Assembly (NCBI GenBank): GCA_964020975.1
Contig: OZ026615.1
Location: forward strand, 27,067,139-27,131,138
Origin: Hermodice carunculata
Lineage: Eukaryota; Annelida; Polychaeta; Eunicida; Amphinomidae
Length of the DNA stretch: 64,000 nucleotides
Direction: 5' to 3'
The translations under genes were made by a program, and so were the position numbers. Positions 37,773 to 49,280 of this stretch are shown one piece after another. Below the pieces are notes generated by a model that was not told the origin of the DNA, did no database searches, and was given only the letters and a program-made list of their open reading frames with translations. The first letter of the stretch is position 1; each line of letters opens with the position of its first letter.

Positions 37773-40178
37773 AAATGGTTGCCTACGTTATTCTCATCTT
37801 TACATAGCTGTTAATTTTACAAAGATTAGTCCATCCAGTTTTGAGTAAGGCTTTCTCAAAATTAGCAAGTCTTGTAAATATCTGCTTCTGAGATATTTAC
37901 TACCAAAATAACCATGGAGATTTGCTGACTTTAACAGCTAAGGGATCATGTACAAATAAAACCATTAAAAAAATTCCACGCAACCATTGGACAGGAAGGA
38001 GGGTGTCCAAGTTCCAAATCAGAGTGTCACCAAAGTGTTGGAAACATGCTATTGAGCACTGTCTCAAGCTTCTAGAGCTGGAAAAGCAACATCTAGTGAT
38101 TGTGAAAATAACACGGATAGTGACGAAATTTTGTCTGTAGTATATACACCGATTGGTCTGTGCAATCATGGCAAACAGCTTTGCATGTACAGCCAATGCC
38201 ATCTGGCAGTTGGGCCATAAATTCATCATCCTTGGTCAATAAAAATCCCAAAAATGCACAGGAAAGATTTTAAAAAGGCTACAATAATTCTGTTGTGGAG
38301 CACTGTAAGTGCTGAGCTATTTTGCTGTTTGCATCATTTTACTGTTAGGATGTTTTGCTGTTGACATGAAACTTGGTACCTTGAGGCAACAGCTGTCATT
38401 TGGGGATAAATAGTTGACAAAATGCTGCATTTTTCAGTCCATACCAAGATAATATCTTGTAAAGATATCAACTTTCCTTGTTGAGATGTAGAATGTAGCT
38501 TTTATGGCATGGTTTGAATACTTCGCTGGCTGAAAATTGCCAAAAATGTGGCAAAATTGCACTCATGCCATGTGCATGAGTACTATCTTGAAGCCCTGGA
38601 TTTCTGCTAATTAATCAGTTGATTTCCTATTGGCTAAAAGTTACTTCAATGCAGTTAACTTATTCTAGAAAGGTCACATTGCAAAGCTGCCAGTTGCTGT
38701 TTTAGACATCTCTTTCTATTGGCTAACAATGATGTAATGCAGATCATTATATAATTTTTTTCAATAATTTGTTTGATCACATATGGACCAATAGAAAAAG
38801 CGGTTTTCAACTTTCAGTTCACATTATCATATATTATAATTACTACTTCCACCCTGTTCTGTAATGGGAAGCATGACGACTGTGTGTGCAAAAGGACAGC
38901 AAAACTGGTCATTTCTGTGCAACAATATGAAATTGTGACACTTTTTTATTAGATTAAGATGCCGAAAGGTCCTATGAAAGATTTGAAATGGTGACGAATG
39001 AAATTAACTGCAGGTTGGGTGCTGGTGAGAGTAAAACTATGTTTATGCAGTTGACATGCACAGACACAGTGGAACATTTGTCTTTCCCAAATATTCCAGT
39101 TTTGACAGGACGAATCTTACCGCTAATTGCAAATAACTCGTTAAATATGCATGATAATGAAATCTGAAGCACAGGACCTCCATCAAATGTACATGTAACA
39201 ACACACATTTCCACCAGCACTGGAACAAAATGAGGTGTTATCATTCTGGGGATGTACGGACCGCATGTATAGCGGCGATCAGTGCCAGGTGGCCTCATGA
39301 TCACCGTAGTGATGGCTGTGATTATAGCATTTTAAAGTTAAAGTGTTTAAACCTGTTTGTCAATATCCACAATGATATAAATACAGAGAGTGCAGTTCTC
39401 AGAGGACAAGAAGAGTGGCAAGCAGAAACACTCTGATTTGGTATCTAAATTCCAGGAAATATGTGATTTTGGACTGGGGGGGGGGGGGTAAATATTATTC
39501 CAACGTATAATTGGAGTTTTGGAATGGTTTTAATTGTACATGATCCCTAAGATCAAAATCAGTTGGTTCAGGTGGGTTCTCACTTGAGGGCTCTGAAATG
39601 TAATGGAAATACACACCTCCAGCAAACATGAATTTTGTGTATTGTGTTGTGTACTCAGCTGAATACACATTAAATTGCTGATTGTGACCTCTCCTATTAC
39701 TCCCAAATGACATCTGCTCAGGCCATCATACAAGGATGACTAAATGCTAATCCCTTAACTCTGTCATAACTTTGACCTACACACTTACAAAAAATATAGT
39801 GGTTCTAATCAGTCACCTGTGAAATAAATCACTCACCTGTAAAAGCACATCCAGTGAGGCCTTGACTGTGAATGGTAATCTAAACATCACCATTAGTGAC
39901 CACATCCAACAGCCAATTAACTGATTGACTCCATAAAGCTTGTACTGACAGAGGGACACTTTTTCATCTTAAAGTTTTGCATAGAATTAAACTTGTTATA
40001 GTGAAACTATGTGTATTTGGCATGGATGAAGATTAGCAATGCATCATCCCAAAATTAAAGTAACAGGTCTCAGGTAAGCCCCAGCACCTTAATTGTGCCC
40101 AAACCACTCTAAATCTGTATGTTACATTCATGATTACAGTAGATGAAAAACATATATTTTACAATAGTACTTGCTAGA
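37773..40178. other. No firm gene; two weak exon-like frames on the minus strand
   Basis: Minus 39495-39713 encodes 72 residues with a balanced composition (YSAEYTTQYTKFMFAGGVYF; PSSENPPEPTDFDLRDHV) and may begin after a splice acceptor 'ggcctgagcag'. Minus 39118-39283 has an open frame that ends at a good splice donor, 'attagcggtaagattc'. Neither shows a family I recognise. A G13 run lies at 39477-39489. Confidence 0.3.
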
Positions 40179-40353
40179 AGTGGTCCCCCGCTAATGACGT
40201 CCCTCTCACCAGACAGGACACCTCTTGAAAGGCCAGTGTTCTTGTGCAGACAGTATAGTATTTCCATTGTATTCCCCCCTCAAGAAAATCCACCCCTCTT
40301 ATAAAGCCACTTTTTGGTTGCCTTTGGGGTGGCCTTATAAGAAGGGGACCACT
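40179..40353. mobile_element. Short GTGGTCCCC-ended MITE
   Basis: Left 'agtggtcccccgct', right 'aagaaggggaccact'. The interior holds the TTATAAGG/GGCCTTATAAG fold-back seen at 2845 and 9915. Confidence 0.6.
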
Positions 40354-41612
40354 GTTGAGAAACTTTGGAAGACCACATTATTTTGTGACCATGTTTCTCT
40401 TGACACTACATACATTAATGGGAAATAATCTATTGACCGATTGAAACTCTGGTTTCACTTCTAAAGACTGTACCATTAACCAACTTGTAAGTATTGTACA
40501 CAAAATATTTAATGGTCTTGAACTCCAAAAAGAAGCAAGGATGGTCTTCTTATACATCTCCAAAGCATTTAACTGGGTATGGCACCAGGGCCTCTTGTTC
40601 AAGCCAAGACAACTAGGCATAAACCCTCTTGTCCTCAAATGGGTCGAAAGTTACCTAAGTAATCGTCAACAGAGAACTGTTATACATGGTCAGTCATCTT
40701 CATGGTTACCTGTTGAGGCTCAGGTCCCTCAGGGCTCCATTCTCGGCCCCCTTTTGTTCCTTGTTTATATTAATGGTATTGTTGATGATATTACATGTGA
40801 CATTAGACTTTTTGCTGATGATACAAGTTTTCTCGAAATAATTCATGACCCCGAGGCATAGGGCACTCATATGAATACTAATCTTGGGCATCTTCAAAAT
40901 TGGGGCAGGCTTTGGCATGTCTTGTTTAATGCTCTAAAATCCCAATCCCTTAACTGTTCACTTGTAAACAGATAAAAGTAAATCACCCAACACTATATCT
41001 CTGAAACTCTGCAATACTGAGACCACAAACCATACTCAACTAGGCATAACACTATCTCATAACCCAAAACTGCACTCTCATATTAACCGCATTGTTACAA
41101 AAGCTAGCAAATGCCTTGCACTCCTTAAGCGACTTAAGGTTAAACTCTCCAGGAAAACCCTTGAGAAATTGTAATTTACTATGGTTCGCCCCATCTTGGA
41201 ATATGGGTGTGTTCTTTTCGATAACTCCACCCAAGAACTGTCTGACTTGCTTGAAGGGTTGCAGTACAAACCTGCCAGAATTTGTACTGGCGCTGTAAAA
41301 TTTACCTCTTGGGATCGACTGCTGGCAGAAATTGGGTGAGCGCCACTTTATACCTGGAGAAAATTGTCAAACTATTACTTTTGTAAAAAATACTGAACAA
41401 GCTTTCCCCGCAATACCTTTACGACCTTATACCAAATTATATGCTTGTTCAAGCACACCGTCCGTTAAGAAATCCCATGAACTGAAACAAATTAAATGTA
41501 GAACTGCCCGTATATATACTCCTCTTTTCTACCTTCAAGCATTAGGTCATGGAATGACCTGCCGCCAGCTGTAAGAAATTCACCCTTTCTCTGTACCTTC
41601 AAATTGAAATTA
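40354..41612 (+). mobile_element. LINE ORF2 fragment: reverse transcriptase and C-terminal region (jockey/CR1-like)
   Basis: The frame is interrupted by stops but follows one protein. 'NSGF', 'TINQLVSIVHKIFNGL' (from about 40443) leads into 40541-40861 with 'YISKAFNWVWHQGLLF' (motif A), 'VPQGSILGPLLFLVYING' (motif B) and FADD (residues 91-94, about 40811-40822, motif C). The motif A aspartate, normally in LDISKAFD, reads Tyr here, so the copy is catalytically dead. Downstream are the usual C-terminal blocks 'LGITLSHNPKLHSHINRI', 'KLSRKTLEKL', 'TMVRPILEYGCVLFDNS' and 'YKPARICTGAVKFTSWDR', ending near 41612 with a 'TFKLKLN' terminus. It lacks the endonuclease. It ends exactly where a hairpin-ended element begins. 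Confidence 0.9.
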
Positions 41613-43114
41613 AACAAGAGGGCTGTGTGAACAGCCCGTGCCTCAGCTGATCCTGACATTCGTCACACTTGCAGCTCTATGAACTTGGGAAAGGATCAAG
41701 GACACCATGTTCTGAGTAAGTCTGACCTTTATAGAAGAACACTTACATGTGCAACATCAAATTTCAAGTAGTTCTCAAGTTATAATGATGAGTAAAATTC
41801 ATGTATGTTGCACTGTGACCCCACAAACGAGGTCAAAGTCATTCATGTACTGTCTCAGCATGACCTTCATACAGAATAATTAACATGTGTAGCGAACTCA
41901 AAACAGATCTCAAGTTATCAAGTAAACAGTAAATTTTGTGTCAGTTGTCCTGTGAATTAGCATTAGAATGCCCATTGACTTACATAGTAATCAATAGGAA
42001 AACTGCATCGAACGATAAGTACCCGAATTGAAAATCCTTAAAAATCAGGAATCCAAAGCAGTGCCACCTAGTAAACAACTGTTTGACCCTTCCACAACAA
42101 CATATCCATCACATTTTAGCTTAATCTGAGGGACCGTTCTGACAACAAGTGAAAAATAGCCAAACCATACAAAAAATTCCTAAAAAAATTGCAGCGCCAC
42201 CTGGTGAACAAATTGGGAACTAGGTGTCCCCGGGAGTGTCTTTGTATGATATCAAAGCAATTGGGTACGCAGTTTCGGAGAAGAAGATTTTTTAAGATTT
42301 GTCCAAAAAAAAGAACAAAAAAAATCATTAAAAATCCAAAAATCACTGGAGCATGAACATTTGAACAAAATTGGTAGAAACCCACCCAAGGTACATTGCC
42401 ACCAAGTTTGAAGTTGATCTGGATGACGGTTTTGGAGAAGAAGTAGAAAATGTGAATAAGCATTAGAATGCCCATTGACTTACATAGTAATCAATAGGAA
42501 AGCTGCATTGACTGACAAGTACAAGAATTGAAAAAATCGTTAAAAATCAGGAATCCGCAGCATTCCCACATAGTGAACAACTTTGTTTGACCCTTCTACA
42601 AGGAACATATCCACCATGTTTCAGCTTAATCTGAGTGACGGTTCTGGAGAAGAAGTCGAAAATAGCCATAACACACAAAAATTCTTAAAAAATTAGGAAA
42701 AAATTGCAGCGCCACCTGGTGAACAAATGAAGAATTAGGAGTCCCAGGGAGTATTCCTGTGTGATATCAAAGTAATTGGGTGAGCGGTTTCGGAGAAGAA
42801 GATTTTTTAAGATATACCCAAAAAAGAACAAAAAAATTCATTAAAAATCCAAAAATCACTGGACCATGACCATTTGAACAAACTTGGTAGAGACCCACCC
42901 AAGGCACATTTCCACCAAGTTTGAAGTGAATCTGGCTGAGGGTTTTTGAGAAGAAGTCGAAAATGTGAATTGTGGACGACGGACGGACGGACGACAGATG
43001 GACGGACGACAGACGGACGGACGACGGACGGACGGACGACGGACGGACGGACGACGGACGGACGACGGACCCTAAAAAAACCTCAGCTGACTGACAAGTC
43101 AGCTGAGGTAAAAA
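41612..43114 (+). mobile_element. Hairpin-ended tandem-repeat element, copy C (complete-looking)
   Basis: 5' end 'aacaagagggctgtgtgaac' with hairpin GGGCTGT/ACAGCCC, followed by CTCAGCTGA; 3' end 'ctgacaagtcagctgagg' plus 'taaaaa'. The core has two ~510-bp composite units ('gcgccacctggtgaacaaat', 'aaatcactggagcatga', 'gcccattgacttacatag'). A GACGGACGGAC minisatellite (42975-43072) precedes the 3' palindrome. The best reference copy for the family in this window; non-coding. Confidence 0.75.
42975..43072 (+). repeat. GACGGACGGACGAC minisatellite
   Basis: Degenerate GACGGAC/GACGACGGAC units; read as Asp-Gly-Arg-Thr-Thr repeats in one frame, an artefact. Confidence 0.95.
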
Positions 43115-43916
43115 GCTACTTTTCTTTCAACATGAAATTTCTCCTTATTTTTCACACGGTGAACGGTATGCCAATATTGTACAGACCCAGCTGCACCTGG
43201 TTAAGTCAAAATTAAGCTTACGTTTGTTGACATAAATATTGTCCCATCTGCAGCCTGTTCATGTAGTCACCCAGTCAAGGATTCTTTCCACTTCTTTTTT
43301 CACAGCCCGCTTTACAATCCTCAAAGGAGTAACCTTGTGAAAGCTGTTGTTAATGTGATTGCTCCAAGTGTTAAGCCAAGTCTATTGATTCAGCTTGTCC
43401 CAGATAGACTATTAGAAATTATGTTAAATGGCAGTACCGATCTCACGAATGAACTGAATGTTATTATTTTTTCTGCAGTGCAGTTATATATATAATCAAG
43501 ACGCTTCATTTACTGATTATAGTTACACTTGCTGCATAGTATCTTATTATTTTGTTAACAAACATGATCTTGTGATGTCCTGTGTGTCATGTACATATCA
43601 AGTGCGTCATTTATGTACTGGAGATTCTCTCGATTAATTGCTATGTAACTATTAGGTTATCCAGTTTTTGAAATAAATATGTTTACAATACAATACATGT
43701 GCATCAGCATGTCTAGTCACACTTTTTTCACCCAATCCAGAAGACCACATGCATGTGTTATACATGTACATTGTGTGCAACCACTTGGGCTTTCTGTTGT
43801 GGAGTTGGATCATAATGGCTATTAACTATATTTACTTTACATAATTATATTATTCCAAGTTCTGCTGGAATCCTTTTCTAGAAACTGTGGTTTGTTGATT
43901 TCCGTGTGTTGTCTCT
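43115..43916. other. No supported feature
   Basis: AT-rich non-coding sequence ending at the 36-bp satellite. Confidence 0.45.
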
Positions 43917-44072
43917 TACGCCATATTAAAAAGCAAGACTTTAATAACTTCAACGCCATATTTAAAAGCTAGACTTTACTAACATTTTACGCCATATTAA
44001 AAAGTAAGACTTTAATAACACCTAACACCATATTAAAAAGCAAGACTTCAATAACATCTTACACATATTTAA

Positions 44073-44667
44073 AAGGAAACAGCTATTCCATAAGCAGAAT
44101 TTATGCTAGCCCTTAAGTTAGGGTTGCAGGAGGACATGTGATATTACATAACCAGGTCCAGGACCGACTGCCCAAGCACACTCATTGCACATGAGCATCA
44201 GGCTAAGATTGGCTGTGTCAGCCCCAACATGGGTCTGCAAGGTAGCCCTCACTGGCACATTTGCAAGTCGAAGTTTTTTCTGCAAAGTTTACAGCAGAGC
44301 AATTTTACACATTGTTTTCCCTTCTGGTCAGCCCTCCTTCCATCCCCTTTCTCCTCCTGCAACCTTACTGACTATCGTTTACAAACAGTGTTGAAGGTAA
44401 AGCTCAGCTGAAGGCAGGTGGTTTGCTTCTTCACCTTTGCTGAGCAGATGCAAGGTAGTTCAGCCAAATAGGCTGGGTGCTGCCTCCATGCAACTCCAGC
44501 TTAGATGGCTTGGCGTATAATTGATATTTTGTACATAGGATAATAAAAGTGGGCCGGGAAATGTTGCCTGCCAATTTCAATGTCAATCCCTGTCTTTTGA
44601 ATTTACTCGGCAAGCTAGAAGGCTTTGCCCCAGGTTAGTTCTATGTTTGCTGGCAAAGGTCATAAAG
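44073..44667. other. Unclassified ~600-bp insert within the satellite
   Basis: GC-richer than its surroundings, no clear inverted ends, no convincing frame. Both flanks are satellite units. Confidence 0.5.
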
Positions 44668-45082
44668 CAAGACTTTCATAACATCTAACACCATATTAAA
44701 AAGCAAGACTTTAATAACTCCTTGTAAAAAGCAAGACTTTAATAACTCCTTGTAAAAAGCAAGACTTTAATAACTCTTCATATTAAAAAGCAAGACTTTA
44801 ATAACATCTAACACCATATTCTAAAGCGAGGACTTGATAACACCTAACACCATATAAAAAAGCAAGACTTAAATAACATATTACACCATATTAAAAAGCA
44901 AGACTTTAATAACTCCTTGTAAAAAGCAAGACTTTAATAACTCCTCATATTAAAAAGCAAGACTTTAATAACATCTTACACCATATTAAAAAGCAAGACC
45001 TTGATAACACCTAACCCCTATTTAAAAGCAAGACCTTGATAACACCTAACACCATATTAAAAAGCAAGATTTTAATAACATC

Positions 45083-45580
45083 CACTAGTAACTTGTTTTG
45101 GCGTTAGAGGGTGCGTTTCAGCGTTTCAGGGCGGTTCCCGGCGTTACACAGCATTTGCCGGGGTGAGACAGCGTTTGCCGGCGTGAGATGGCATTTGCCG
45201 GCGTTACAAACCCTGGCAAACGCCAAAATCCAATTAAGCCTTTAGGGGCTTGGCGTTTGCCGGCGCTAGTCGGCGTTGCCAGCGTTTGACACCCTTTCAA
45301 CACCGGCAAACGCTGTGAAACGCCGACTAATGGCGGCTACCGCTGGCAAACGCTCTGTAGTCCTCTCAACTAGCAAACTCAATGGGATACATGTAAAATT
45401 TGAATTCAGTTGAACTGGGATTAGAAGGATCCATGGAAATTTGTGTCTTGTACTTGTACTAATCATTAATGTACTTTTATTTTTTATACTCACGGGCAAT
45501 ACAACATAATTATCTTTAATATTATGATGATGATTTATCCATTGCGGTGTATGTGTATTGAATGACTTTGCTCATGATCA

Positions 45581-45636
<56 letters not shown>

Positions 45637-46276
45637 TCACTCCAATCTTGGTTGCAAAGTAAAGACAAACAAACAACCCTGTTTGCAATTTTATTTAAAC
45701 ACAGCACAGCAATTTCTTATTGTTTGTACCGCATAAGTCAGCAATGCATAGCTTTGTGCTAGCATAGATGTGAATCCCTGTGAACATAATAAATGGAATT
45801 TATTATTAAATCCCATGTATTATATTCACCCAGAATCTATGCTAGCCCATACCTGTCAACATTCCACACCTCAAATAGGAAGATTTTTGTAAATTTTAAA
45901 AATTCATGGGGGAGATTTGTATTTTAAAATATGATAGAAAATACTAAATTTTTATTCAGGAGATTCTGCCAAAATTGCAAAATTATGCTCGTATTAAAAA
46001 AATTGGGGTGAAAAAGTGGGAGATTCCCACCTTATGGGGAAAGACTTGACAGGTATGCAAGCCCAAAGCTATACATTACTGACTTCAATATAATACATGG
46101 AATTTAATAATAAATTCCATGCATTATATTCACAGGGATTCACATCTATGCTAGCACAAAGCTATGCATTGCTGACTTGTGCGGTACAAACAATAAGAAA
46201 TTGCTGTGCTGTGTTTAAATAAAATTGCAAACAGGGTTGTTTGTTTGTCTTTACTTTGCAACCAAGATTGGAGTGA

Positions 46277-46352
<76 letters not shown>

Positions 46353-46841
46353 TGATCATGAGCAAAGTCATTCAATACACATACACCGCAATGGATAAAT
46401 CATCATCATAATATTAAAGATAATTATGTTGTATTGCCCGTGAGTATAAAAAATAAAAGTGCATTAATGATAAGTACAAGTACAAGACACAAATTTCCAT
46501 GGATACTTCTAATCCCAGTTCAGCTGAATTCAAATTTTACATGTATCCCATTGAGTTTGCTAGTTGAGAGGACTACAGAGCGTTTGCCAGCAGTAGTCGG
46601 CGTTGAAAGTGTGTCAAACGCTGGCAAACGCCGACTAACGCCGGAAAACGCCGACTAACGCCGAGCCCCAAAAGGCTTAATTGGATTTTGGCGTTTGCCA
46701 GCGTTAGTCGGCGTTTGCAACACCGGCAAACGCCATCTCACGCCGGCAAACGCCGTCTCACGCCGGCAAATGCTGTGTAACGCCGGGAACCGCCCTGAAA
46801 CGCCGAAACGCACCCACTAACGCCGAAAGAAGTTACTAGTG
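45083..46841. mobile_element. CACTA-ended, almost fully palindromic transposon with GGCGTTTGCC word arrays
   Basis: Ends CACTAGTAACTT / AAGTTACTAGTG, with ATC duplicated on both sides (45080-45082, 46842-46844) in a satellite that normally reads 'aacatctaacacc'. CACTA termini with a 3-bp duplication are the known signature of CACTA/EnSpm elements; no transposase is present. Each arm (~765 bp) contains a GC-rich array of the word CGGCGTTTGCC and variants, a unique stretch, a (TA)n run (45584-45633; 46281-46349) and an inner segment, all mirrored. The interior centre is occupied by a separate 208-bp MITE. Confidence 0.88.
45849..46056. mobile_element. hAT-like MITE at the centre of the palindrome
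   Basis: Inverted ends ATACCTGTCAA / TTGACAGGTAT, flanked by 'gctagccc' (45841-45848) and 'gcaagccc' (46057-46064), an 8-bp duplication with one mismatch. Eight-base duplications are typical of hAT elements. Confidence 0.7.
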
Positions 46842-47138
46842 ATCTAACACCATATTAAAAAGCAAGACTTAAATAACTTTCAAAACAATCTTATACAAAC
46901 ACAAAGCATCCAACATGTACATGTAATGGATGACTGGTCATGCTGATGCATCTGGACATATATACTAGTCAAGCATTCCATAGTTAACAGCTGTAGTATG
47001 AATAGATTTACACAAACCTATGTATACACACAAAAGTAACAGTCAGATGGACATCACATTGCTACTGTCATTTCCAGACCAGCTTCAAGATCCTCCTCAT
47101 CAAATAACACTTTTTTCTCCTCAATGCACATGCTAACT

Positions 47139-48212
47139 TGCCTCCTAAGCATCCCCCAGACTCGCTATTGCTTTCTTATGTGGGCCCTCCTCGGGGTCTG
47201 CCGTCCGCCGGCAGTATTTCAATTCTGTTACGCAATTGTACTAATTAACTTGATCAACTCGATAACGTGGTCAGGGCCTCTCGGCCAATTGACTCAGCCC
47301 TATTCGCCAGTCAGTCAAGACGAATTATTAATGAGCTACCCGCTGACCAATCAGGTTGCACTTCCGGTAGTGTGATGCGACGAAGCATGGCAGCCCCCAC
47401 GGGCCTGATGTTTATCAACAGTAGCTCACTTGGCAATTGGTATCGCACGAGTAAAAGGATTAACTTCAACATTTCCTACTCCGAGTCGATGTCAATACAC
47501 AACTTGGTGGCAAGGATGGAGCTGGTTTTAGTATCATTTCGCAATGGTGCCAGACAAGGAAAGACCATCGTCTGTGCCCGGCTCCGTGTCAACCCTGAAA
47601 AAAGCATGCGTTTTGGCAGAATCACAGATAACAAAGCTCACTAAGGGACATATTAGCAGAATAATGGCTTTCTCTCTTCCCATCGACTGCAGCAAAGAGG
47701 GAAGTATCTGAAAAGTTAGCGACTTGCCGCTTCCAGTCGGCAGGACCAAGAGCGTGTCCTGTTGTTCCACTGCTGCACTATGAATTCCATCGATCTGCTC
47801 GTCTGAAGGAATAACCTGCATGTTTGCCTTCCTCAGGCAATCTTCCAGCAACTTTCCCAGTTCTTCCCTCTTCATGATTGTCTTTTTTGTGTCCAATATA
47901 CAAGCAATTAATTAGCCGCCTAATTATGTTACGCAATTCACAAGATTTACCGCTACTGTGTGAACCATGAATACATAACTGACCGCGGTCAAGCCACGCC
48001 TTGCCTTCTCCTTAATCCTGTAATTGCTTGGATACAACTGTTGCGCAATTAGCGTCACTTCCCAGTATGCTATTGTGCATCCGCATTGTTTTACCAATCA
48101 TATCTGCGTGCACGATCGCACAGTCGACAGCCTGACCCTCCAATAAACGGGAGACCCCAACGATCGCCCACATAAGAAAGCAATAGCGAGTCTGGGGGAT
48201 GCTTAGGAGGCA
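47139..48212. mobile_element. Mutator-like element with perfect 47-bp inverted repeats and captured helicase exon
   Basis: Inverted repeats 47139-47185 and 48166-48212 match over all 47 bases, starting TGCCTCCTAAGCATCCCCC. The flanks 'acatgctaact' (47128-47138) and 'acatgctgact' (48213-48223) form an 11-bp duplication with one mismatch. Long inverted repeats with 9-11-bp duplications are the pattern of Mutator-like elements, and those without transposase that carry gene pieces are called Pack-MULEs. The interior is GC-richer than the window and carries a RecQ-like helicase exon (minus) plus promoter-like words on the plus strand (ccaatca, cttccgg at 47348-47366). Confidence 0.85.
47534..47896 (-). 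pseudogene. RecQ-like DNA helicase, captured 5' coding fragment
   Basis: The frame starts at 47896 or at a second Met at codon 8 (MKREELGKLLEDC). It contains a Q-motif-like glutamine in 'IPSDEQIDGIHSAA', the Walker A/motif I sequence LPTGSGKS (residues 52-59), 'LTFQILPSLL' and motif Ia-like ICPLVSFV (82-89). These are the opening motifs of a superfamily 2 helicase, closest in wording to RecQ/WRN-type proteins that unwind DNA in repair and recombination. After residue ~89 the similarity stops; the last 31 residues look like unrelated read-through, so the fragment ends at a probable exon boundary. DEAH box, RecQ zinc and HRDC regions are absent. It cannot work as a helicase alone. Upstream AT-rich sequence up to 48160 may be its own promoter. 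Confidence 0.8.
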
Positions 48213-48223
48213 ACATGCTGACT

Positions 48224-48592
48224 CATTAAAAGTAAAATCTACAATTGTTTAAATGCACTCTAAACTATATGGCCCCCCTCCTCTTTTTAACTCAGCGCCA
48301 ACTGTGACTTAATCAAACTATTTAAAACAAACTGTTCTGAATTATGATAAGGGTGCTTGATTCAGATTCCTTGCAAAAAGACCTTTCGTTCAAGTATCAG
48401 CATGCCTGTGATTACATAGAATATAATGGCTCAGGTCAACAGCTTTCCTCGGCACACACTTTGGGTGCAATGTCGAGGAAAGTTGTTGACTAAGTCCAAA
48501 ATGCTGCACTTAAAGAGTTAGGACCAGCCCAAATCACTTATCCAGTTAATAGGTGGCTTTATACATGTACAGATAAGCCAGCATTAACTTAA
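48224..48592. other. Relic of the CTCTTTCA-type TTAA MITE on the minus strand
   Basis: On the minus strand from about 48525: 'cctaactctttaagtgca', then the palindrome arms 'gtcaacaactttcctcg' and 'cgaggaaagctgttgacc', then 'ttatattctatg' and 'acttgaacgaaagg', the same order as 52825-53067. The far end is lost near 48350. Confidence 0.65.
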
Positions 48593-48963
48593 CAGTCACC
48601 GAACGCATCAACGTTAAGCAACCTTTTTCCAACCATTTGAGTGAAAGGCAAACCTTTTTCAAACACTTTCCAAACCATTTCCAAACCATTTCCTCTTATT
48701 GCATTAAAACCCTTTTAAACACTTTAAAACCTTTCTCTAATGGTTAACAACCATTTCACACACTTTCTCAACCTTACTGATGAAAATGTTGAAATGGTTT
48801 GATATGGTTTGCAACCATTTCAACCATTTGAAACCCTTTGTCAACCTTTTACAAACCCTTTGTCAACCTTTTGCAAACCTTTTACAACCTTTACAAACCC
48901 CAGTACAACACTCTGCAGCACAAAAAATGCATTTGGCTGTTAAGTGTTAGATGGGCTTAACTG
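48593..48963. mobile_element. Word-array element based on CAAACCWTT
   Basis: Right end 'ggctgttaagtgttagatgg' + 'gcttaactg' matches the right end of the 4.7-kb element except for a few bases. The left end CAGTCACCGAACGC shares CAGT. The interior is almost entirely CAAACC/CAACCTTT/AACCATTT words, in one orientation on the left and the other around 'gttgaaatggtttgatatgg'. Only ~370 bp and non-coding. Confidence 0.75.
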
Positions 48964-49189
48964 TAGGAGCTATGACCTCTCTTGGGGGCACAAATGGGTA
49001 AATGTTGCACTTTCTGCTTGCAAATGTGGACTCTGCTTCAGTGAAAGGGGCCATATAAAAAGGGGTCATCAGATACACATACATGTATAACAGTCTAAGA
49101 AGCAGACACAGATCTGTCAATGAACCAACGGTCAATGTTAGAATACAAATTTTGACAGTTTCATTATTGAATTCTGGCCTACAATGTAA

Positions 49190-49280
49190 GTCTTAGAGTG
49201 AGACAACATCTTTCCTAAATGTTCTTTGGACCAGTGCATGCAGTGTGCTCAAAACATGCCAATAAAACTGTTGACCTGGA
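49190..49280. repeat. Decayed palindrome core of the TTAA MITE family
   Basis: 'gagacaacatctttcc' faces 'caataaaactgttgacctgg' around 'agtgcatgcagtgtgctcaa'. Confidence 0.5.

Larger units (their letters stand above)
43917..46880 (+). repeat. 36-bp satellite in three blocks
   Basis: Unit 'ttaaaaagcaagacttta' + 'ataacatcttacaccata' (36 bp). Blocks at 43917-44072, 44668-45082 and 46845-46880. The first gap (44073-44667) holds ~600 bp of unclassified sequence. The second gap is the CACTA-ended element, with the satellite unit continuing across its 3-bp duplication. Some units are shortened to about 25 bp ('aactccttgtaaaaagc'). Confidence 0.9.

Noticed and set aside
42946-43215. Asp-Gly-Arg-Thr-Thr repeat protein
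   Set aside because: Translation of the GACGGAC minisatellite at the end of a mobile element.
47267-47644. 125-codon plus frame over the captured helicase region
   Set aside because: Antisense shadow of the helicase fragment; no motif of its own.
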